Assembly: GCF_004345565.1 (NCBI RefSeq)
Contig: NZ_SLWA01000010.1
Coordinates: 142,591 to 206,590 of the forward strand
Direction: 5' to 3'
Source: Flavobacterium circumlabens
GTDB lineage: Bacteria > Bacteroidota > Bacteroidia > Flavobacteriales > Flavobacteriaceae
DNA length: 64,000 nucleotides
The notes below the pieces were generated by a model, which saw nothing but the letters and a program-made list of their open reading frames with translations, was not told where the DNA came from and did no database searches. Both the position numbers and the translations under genes were made by a program. Positions 60,293 to 64,000 of the stretch are shown piece by piece. The stretch's first letter is position 1; the number at the start of each line of letters is the position of its first letter.

Positions 60293-61423
60293 TTATTTTA
60301 AAAATTCAATTACACTGTCTGTAATAAATTTAATCTGCTCATCATCAAGCTCAGTATGCATGGGCAAAGCAATTACTTCTTTTACCAATTGATTGGTTAC
60401 AGGAAATTGTTCTTCTTTGTAACGAACATCAGCATAAGCCTTTTGTGAATGCAGTGGAATTGGATAATAAATAGCACACGGGATTGCTTTATCCAACAAA
60501 TGCTGCATTAACGCATTACGATCCGCATCAACAATCCTTAGCACATATTGATGAAAAACGTGATCATTTGCATTGGCATCAAATTCCGGTGTAATTATAT
60601 TTTTATGACCCGCAAAAGCTGCGTTATATTTTGTTGCAGCTAAACGACGTGCCGTATTATATTCATCCAGCAAAGGTAATTTTGCATTCAAAACTCCTGC
60701 CTGAATACTGTCCAAACGTGAATTTACCCCTACTACATCGTGATGGTAGCGTTCGTACATTCCGTGATTCACGATGCCACGGATAATATGAGCCAGTTTA
60801 TCATCATTGGTGAAAATTGCTCCGCCATCTCCATAACAACCTAAGTTTTTAGAGGGAAAAAATGAAGTTGCAGCCACATGACCAATAACTCCTACCTTGC
60901 TTTTTGTCCCTGATTTAGAAACATAATCAGCCCCTATTGCCTGCGCATTATCTTCAATCACATATAAATTATGCTCCGCGGCAATTTCCATAATCGCATC
61001 CATATTAGCTGCACGACCAAATAAATGTACCGGAACAATTGCTTTTGTTTTTGGTGTGATTGCTTTTTTTATCGCTTCAATGTCAATATTCATATTTGTA
61101 ACATCAACGTCGACTAAAACCGGAGTTAATTGCAGCAAAGCAATTACTTCTACAGTTGCTGCAAATGTAAAATCAGCAGTAATAACCTCATCACCAGGCT
61201 TTAAATCCAGTCCCATCATTGCAATCTGTAAGGCATCTGTACCATTGGCACACGGAATTACATTTTTTGCTCCTAAATAATTTTCAAGATTTTTTTGAAA
61301 CTGATGAACCAATGGCCCGTTTATATAAGTATTTGTATCTAAAACTTCCTGAATTGAAGCGTCAACGGTTGTTTTTATTTTTTCGTATTGACTCTTTAAG
61401 TCAACCATTTGAATTTTTTTCAT
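60293..61423 (-). CDS. DegT/DnrJ/EryC1/StrS sugar aminotransferase
   Basis: 376 residues. The PLP lysine is in SFFPSKNLGCYGDGGAIFT; other motifs are NGTDALQIAMMGLDLKPGDEVI, VPVHLFGRAANMDAI and IEDNAQAIGADY. Enzymes of this family aminate keto sugars of nucleotide sugars; the close match to WbpE/FdtB-type enzymes suggests UDP- or dTDP-linked amino sugars for O-antigen or capsule (inference). First gene of the operon with galE; a TATTTTTG box lies about 62 bases upstream. Confidence 0.92.
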   Translation of the reverse strand: MKKIQMVDLKSQYEKIKTTVDASIQEVLDTNTYINGPLVHQFQKNLENYLGAKNVIPCANGTDALQIAMMGLDLKPGDEVITADFTFAATVEVIALLQLTPVLVDVDVTNMNIDIEAIKKAITPKTKAIVPVHLFGRAANMDAIMEIAAEHNLYVIEDNAQAIGADYVSKSGTKSKVGVIGHVAATSFFPSKNLGCYGDGGAIFTNDDKLAHIIRGIVNHGMYERYHHDVVGVNSRLDSIQAGVLNAKLPLLDEYNTARRLAATKYNAAFAGHKNIITPEFDANANDHVFHQYVLRIVDADRNALMQHLLDKAIPCAIYYPIPLHSQKAYADVRYKEEQFPVTNQLVKEVIALPMHTELDDEQIKFITDSVIEFLK

Positions 61424-61485
61424 TTATCTTTCTTTATTTTAAAACTTAAGATTTGTTTTCGGAATTCAATCTTCAAAACGAAGAA

Positions 61486-61493
61486 CAAAAATA
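61486..61493 (-). promoter_or_regulatory. -7 box TATTTTTG for the aminotransferase/galE operon
   Basis: Perfect TAnnTTTG match on the minus strand, about 62 bases upstream of the ATG at 61423. Confidence 0.65.
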
Positions 61494-61560
61494 GTTATTT
61501 AATACCTTCAAACAATGAAAATAATCGAAAGAAACGTATTTTAGCACCAAAATTACACCC

Positions 61561-62790
61561 ATGCTTTTTCTATACAATTTAGCCGTTTATCTTGCTGCCT
61601 TTTTTCTGAAAATTATCGCACTGTTTAGTACGAAAATCAAGCTCTTTATCAACGGAAGGAAAGATGTTTTTACCATTTTGGAAGAAAGAATAAAACCCAC
61701 AGACAAAACCATCTGGTTTCATGCTGCTTCCCTTGGAGAATACGAACAAGGTTTACCGGTTATCGAAAAAATCAAAGAAAAATATCCTTTACATAAAATC
61801 ATTGTTACTTTTTTTTCCCCTTCCGGATACGAAGTGCGTAAAAACAATACCGTTGCAGATGTCACTTTGTACCTGCCTTTGGACACTAAAAGCAATGCTA
61901 AACGGTTTTTGAAATTAGCACATCCGGAATTGGCGTTCTTCATTAAATATGAATTTTGGCTTAACTATTTGGGAGAGCTCAAAAAAAACGAAACACCCAC
62001 TTTTTTAATTTCCGGAATTTTCAGGGAAAACCAGATGTTCTTTAAATGGTATGGCGGATTTTACCGAAAAGCACTAAAAACTTTCACTTATTTCTTTGTT
62101 CAAAACGAAAGTTCAAAACAAAAAATAGAAGCTATTGGTTTCCACAATGTAATTGTTTCCGGCGATACCCGTTTCGACCGTGTCAATGCAATCTTGGAAA
62201 GAGACAATACACTGGATTTTATTGAAAACTTCAAAAACAACCAAACCACAATTGTTATCGGCAGTTCCTGGCCAAAAGACGAAGCACTATTAGCCGAATA
62301 TATCAATCACGCTCCGGAGAATGTAAAATTCATTATTGCACCGCATAACATAAAAGGAGATCAAATTGCAAGTCTTAAATCTCAAATCACAAAATCAAGC
62401 ATTTTATTTTCCGAAAAAGGAAACGCTGATTTATCAGACTACCAGGTCTTTATTATCGACACCGTTGGTTTACTGACCAAGATCTATAGTTACGGAACGA
62501 TAGCCTACGTTGGAGGGGGATTTGGAAATCCGGGAATTCATAATATTTTAGAACCTGCTACTTTTGGAATCCCGATTATAATTGGCCCAAATTATTCCCA
62601 TTTTGCAGAAGCTACAGCGCTGGTAAAACTTCGAGGCTGCATTGTAATTAACAACAAAGAGGAACTCAAACAAAATCTCGATCGCTTACTTTCAGATGAA
62701 AAGTTTTTTAAAGAAAAATCTCAAATATGCAAGTCGTTTATTCAGGACAATACGGGAGCTACAGACAGCATTATGAAAATCGTTTTTTAA
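61561..62790 (+). CDS. waaA: 3-deoxy-D-manno-octulosonic acid (Kdo) transferase
   Basis: 409 residues. An N-terminal membrane helix (about 5-25) is followed by the GT30/GT-B pattern WFHAASLGEYEQGLPVIE (with the catalytic glutamate), KYEFWLNYLGELKKN and VYVGGGFGNPG-type IAYVGGGFGNPGIHNILEPATFGIPIIIGPNYSHF near the end. It attaches Kdo to lipid A precursor on the cytoplasmic face of the inner membrane. Divergent from the aminotransferase/galE operon, which also serves surface glycans. Confidence 0.94.
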   Translation: MLFLYNLAVYLAAFFLKIIALFSTKIKLFINGRKDVFTILEERIKPTDKTIWFHAASLGEYEQGLPVIEKIKEKYPLHKIIVTFFSPSGYEVRKNNTVADVTLYLPLDTKSNAKRFLKLAHPELAFFIKYEFWLNYLGELKKNETPTFLISGIFRENQMFFKWYGGFYRKALKTFTYFFVQNESSKQKIEAIGFHNVIVSGDTRFDRVNAILERDNTLDFIENFKNNQTTIVIGSSWPKDEALLAEYINHAPENVKFIIAPHNIKGDQIASLKSQITKSSILFSEKGNADLSDYQVFIIDTVGLLTKIYSYGTIAYVGGGFGNPGIHNILEPATFGIPIIIGPNYSHFAEATALVKLRGCIVINNKEELKQNLDRLLSDEKFFKEKSQICKSFIQDNTGATDSIMKIVF

Positions 62791-63138
62791 CAACTCGAAA
62801 TATCAAATGACAGGTTTTGAGTCGTAAATTATAAAAAAGTCGCTCAAAAGAGCTTATTTGCACCTTTAAAGCCTGCAGAATAATCAATAAAAAGCAAAAC
62901 AAACCATTGGTAAGAGAATCAAAAAAGCTAATTTTCTTATTGAATATTCAATGAAAAATAATTTATACAAAAAATACAATAATATAACATAATTTTAGTA
63001 TTTTGGCATATTATTTGATAACTAAGATATTCGTGAGCAATGAAAATATTTTAAAAAAAAAATAAAAAAATATTTTACATATTAAAAAATTTATATCTTT
63101 GCCACGAATTAATAATTAACCTTTTATAATAAAGTAAG
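62791..63138. other. 348-base AT-rich intergenic region
   Basis: No gene or RNA is recognised. A weak TGGCAT-N5-TTGA pattern at 63004-63018 resembles a sigma-54 site only loosely. The TATCTTTG promoter box at 63094-63101 belongs to the next gene. A short GTCGCTCAAAAGAGC-type inverted word is near 62845. Confidence 0.5.
63094..63101 (+). promoter_or_regulatory. -7 box TATCTTTG for the heptad-repeat lipoprotein
   Basis: Perfect TAnnTTTG match, 37 bases before the ATG at 63139. Confidence 0.7.
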
Positions 63139-63351
63139 ATGAAAAAAGTATTTTTAAGTTTAGCTGTTGTTGCTGTTTTAACTGTTGTATCTTGTAAAAA
63201 AGCTGATGCTCCAGCTACTGACGCTGTAGATTCTACTGCTGTTACTGTTGATTCTGCTGCTGCTGTAGTTGATTCTGCTGCCGCAACTGTTGACTCTGCT
63301 GCTGCTAAAGTTGATTCTGCTGCTGCTAAAGTAGAAGAAGTAAAAAAATAA
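63139..63351 (+). CDS. small lipoprotein with VDSAAAx heptad repeats
   Basis: 70 residues. The lipobox VVSC lipidates C19. From about residue 37 the chain is four perfect-register repeats of seven residues (VDSAAAV, VDSAAAT, VDSAAAK, VDSAAAK) and a KVEEVKK end, coded by a 21-base tandem DNA repeat (GTTGATTCTGCTGCTGCT-like). The hydrophobic Ala/Val faces and the seven-residue period suggest a coiled coil or an Lpp-like trimer in the envelope. Comparable in build to the first gene of the window. Terminator follows. Confidence 0.88.
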   Translation: MKKVFLSLAVVAVLTVVSCKKADAPATDAVDSTAVTVDSAAAVVDSAAATVDSAAAKVDSAAAKVEEVKK

Positions 63352-63376
63352 TTAGAACCTAAGTTCTAAAAATTTT

Positions 63377-63404
63377 AAAACCATCCTTGAGATGGTTTTT
63401 TTTT
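63377..63404 (+). terminator. terminator of the heptad lipoprotein gene
   Basis: AAAACCATC pairs with GATGGTTTT around CTTGA-like loop, with nine T. Confidence 0.9.
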
Positions 63405-63435
63405 ATGTTAAAATTTTATTTTGCATAAAATCCAT

Positions 63436-63472
63436 AAAAAAAAGCGTTTTGAAAATTTCAAAACGCTTTTTT
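63436..63472 (-). terminator. terminator of the DUF1508 gene
   Basis: AAAAAAGCGTTTTGAAA pairs with TTTCAAAACGCTTTTTT; lies two bases beyond the stop on the minus strand. Confidence 0.88.
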
Positions 63473-63473
63473 T

Positions 63474-63848
63474 TTATTCTAACACTTCCTCATCGACTAC
63501 CTCATCTTCAAAAATCGAATCACTGGACGAGAAATCCAAAATCTCCGACCTTGCAGCATAAGTAACAATTTCCTTGATTCCTTTCTGCAAAAGCAACTCT
63601 GTCGTGTATTTACGGCTTGTTGCAAAATGAAGTTCTCCCAACATCAGCTTAAAAAAATATTTCCCTCCGGAACCTTTAAATTTTAAAAACCTTGCCTGAT
63701 CTATACTCAATTTAAATTTTTCAACATCTTCTTCACATTCGAACTTCAATTCATAACTCAAACTTGTAAAGATGATTTTTCCTTTTCTGGAAGTAAAAAC
63801 AAATTTATATTCATCATTAAATCTTTTACTAATTACAAAAGCACCCAT
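63474..63848 (-). CDS. DUF1508 (YegP-like) family protein
   Basis: 124 residues. Two DUF1508-like repeats: FVISKRFNDEYKFVFTSRKGKIIFTS (about 4-29) and FLKFKGSGGKYFFKLMLGELHFATSRKYTTELLLQKGI (about 54-91), with acidic tail FEDEVVDEEVLE. Function unknown; the fold is a small alpha-beta barrel of two tandem modules. The start at 63848 lies 58 bases from an array of 8-base repeats (63907-64000) that would sit in its promoter region. Confidence 0.82.
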   Translation of the reverse strand: MGAFVISKRFNDEYKFVFTSRKGKIIFTSLSYELKFECEEDVEKFKLSIDQARFLKFKGSGGKYFFKLMLGELHFATSRKYTTELLLQKGIKEIVTYAARSEILDFSSSDSIFEDEVVDEEVLE

Positions 63849-63906
63849 TTAGAATTTTAGATTTTAGATTATTGACTTTAGATTGTTGAGCCCTGATAGC
63901 CATCAG

Positions 63907-64000
63907 TTAGATTCTTAGATTCTTAGATTCTTAGATTCTTAGATTCTTAGATTCTTAGATTCTTAGATTCTTAGATTCTTAGATTCTTAGATTCTTAGAT
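63907..64000. repeat. tandem array of the 8-bp unit TTAGATTC
   Basis: Almost 12 perfect copies to the end of the window, so the true length is unknown. The 60 bases before it (63849-63906) are diverged TTAGATT words. It lies upstream of the DUF1508 gene. Confidence 0.95.

Noticed and set aside
63004..63018. Second sigma-54-like site upstream of the heptad lipoprotein
   Set aside because: TGGCAT-N5-TTGA has two weak positions, lies 121 bases before the gene, and a perfect TATCTTTG box lies closer.
63474..63848. PUR-alpha nucleic-acid-binding protein
   Set aside because: The two modules fit the DUF1508 pattern better; the PUR pattern of Bacteroidota proteins has different conserved residues.
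63907..64000. CRISPR array
   Set aside because: The 8-bp units are directly adjoining with no spacers; it is a simple tandem repeat.

Overview
This window looks like a piece of the chromosome of a Flavobacterium or a close relative (Bacteroidota, Flavobacteriia). The evidence is the AT-rich sequence, many promoters with the Bacteroidota -7 box TAnnTTTG, AT-rich ribosome-binding regions without strong Shine-Dalgarno sites, and lineage markers: a type IX secretion plug protein (23705-24964), a DUF5916 protein (12701-15127), a 622-residue U32 protein and DUF6702/CarboxypepD_reg-like proteins. I see no rRNA, prophage, transposase gene or CRISPR array. Two identical tRNA-Gly(UCC) genes are the only RNA genes I can support.

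Layout. 1-9.1 kb: a small stress-type lipoprotein behind a sigma-54-like promoter, an O-methyltransferase, a PhyH oxygenase, a PAP2 phosphatase with TatA, an M1 peptidase, an overlapping operon of three paralogous CarboxypepD_reg-like proteins plus a DUF6702 protein, and peptidase E. 9.2-16.8 kb: two tRNA-Gly genes, a GNAT enzyme, two convergent L,D-transpeptidases that overlap at their 3' ends, the DUF5916 protein and gpmI. 16.9-27.2 kb: DUF445, map, a GxxExxY nuclease-like gene bracketed by inverted repeats, a methyltransferase, a Snf2-type helicase, the T9SS plug protein, apaG and pruA. 27.5-38.8 kb is the most accessory-looking part: an orphan gene, a CocE-type hydrolase, two LytS/LytTR-type two-component systems in divergent blocks with hydrolases, and a two-gene lipoprotein operon whose second gene is a cholesterol-dependent-cytolysin-like protein lacking domain 4. 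39-48.3 kb: rsmG, a desaturase, an aminotransferase, a four-helix-bundle protein, a U32 protein and a purT/DUF6370/Crp operon. 48.5-53.2 kb: the glyoxylate shunt (aceA, aceB) with a divergent ScfR/RamB-like regulator. 53.4-64 kb: pirin and YceI genes sharing a promoter-embedded palindrome, an AraC regulator, DUF983, fabD, a RelE/ParE-like toxin-antitoxin pair, a DMT exporter, galE with a DegT aminotransferase, waaA, a heptad-repeat lipoprotein and a DUF1508 protein.

How the parts relate. aceB and aceA form the carbon-conserving glyoxylate bypass and are probably controlled by the divergent regulator through a 14-bp palindrome in the shared intergenic region. galE and the DegT aminotransferase supply sugar nucleotides for surface polysaccharide, and waaA supplies Kdo for lipid A. 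The LD-transpeptidases remodel peptidoglycan. The cytolysin-like lipoprotein and its unknown lipoprotein partner are the best candidate for an undescribed system. A second theme is the dense intergenic repeats: TTCGTG-type, GCAAAG-type and TTAGATT-type word repeats, an approximately 80-bp palindromic element present twice, and a CCCTGAGCGAAGTCGAAGG-type hairpin. One TTCGTG-type copy carries the GxxExxY gene and others do not.
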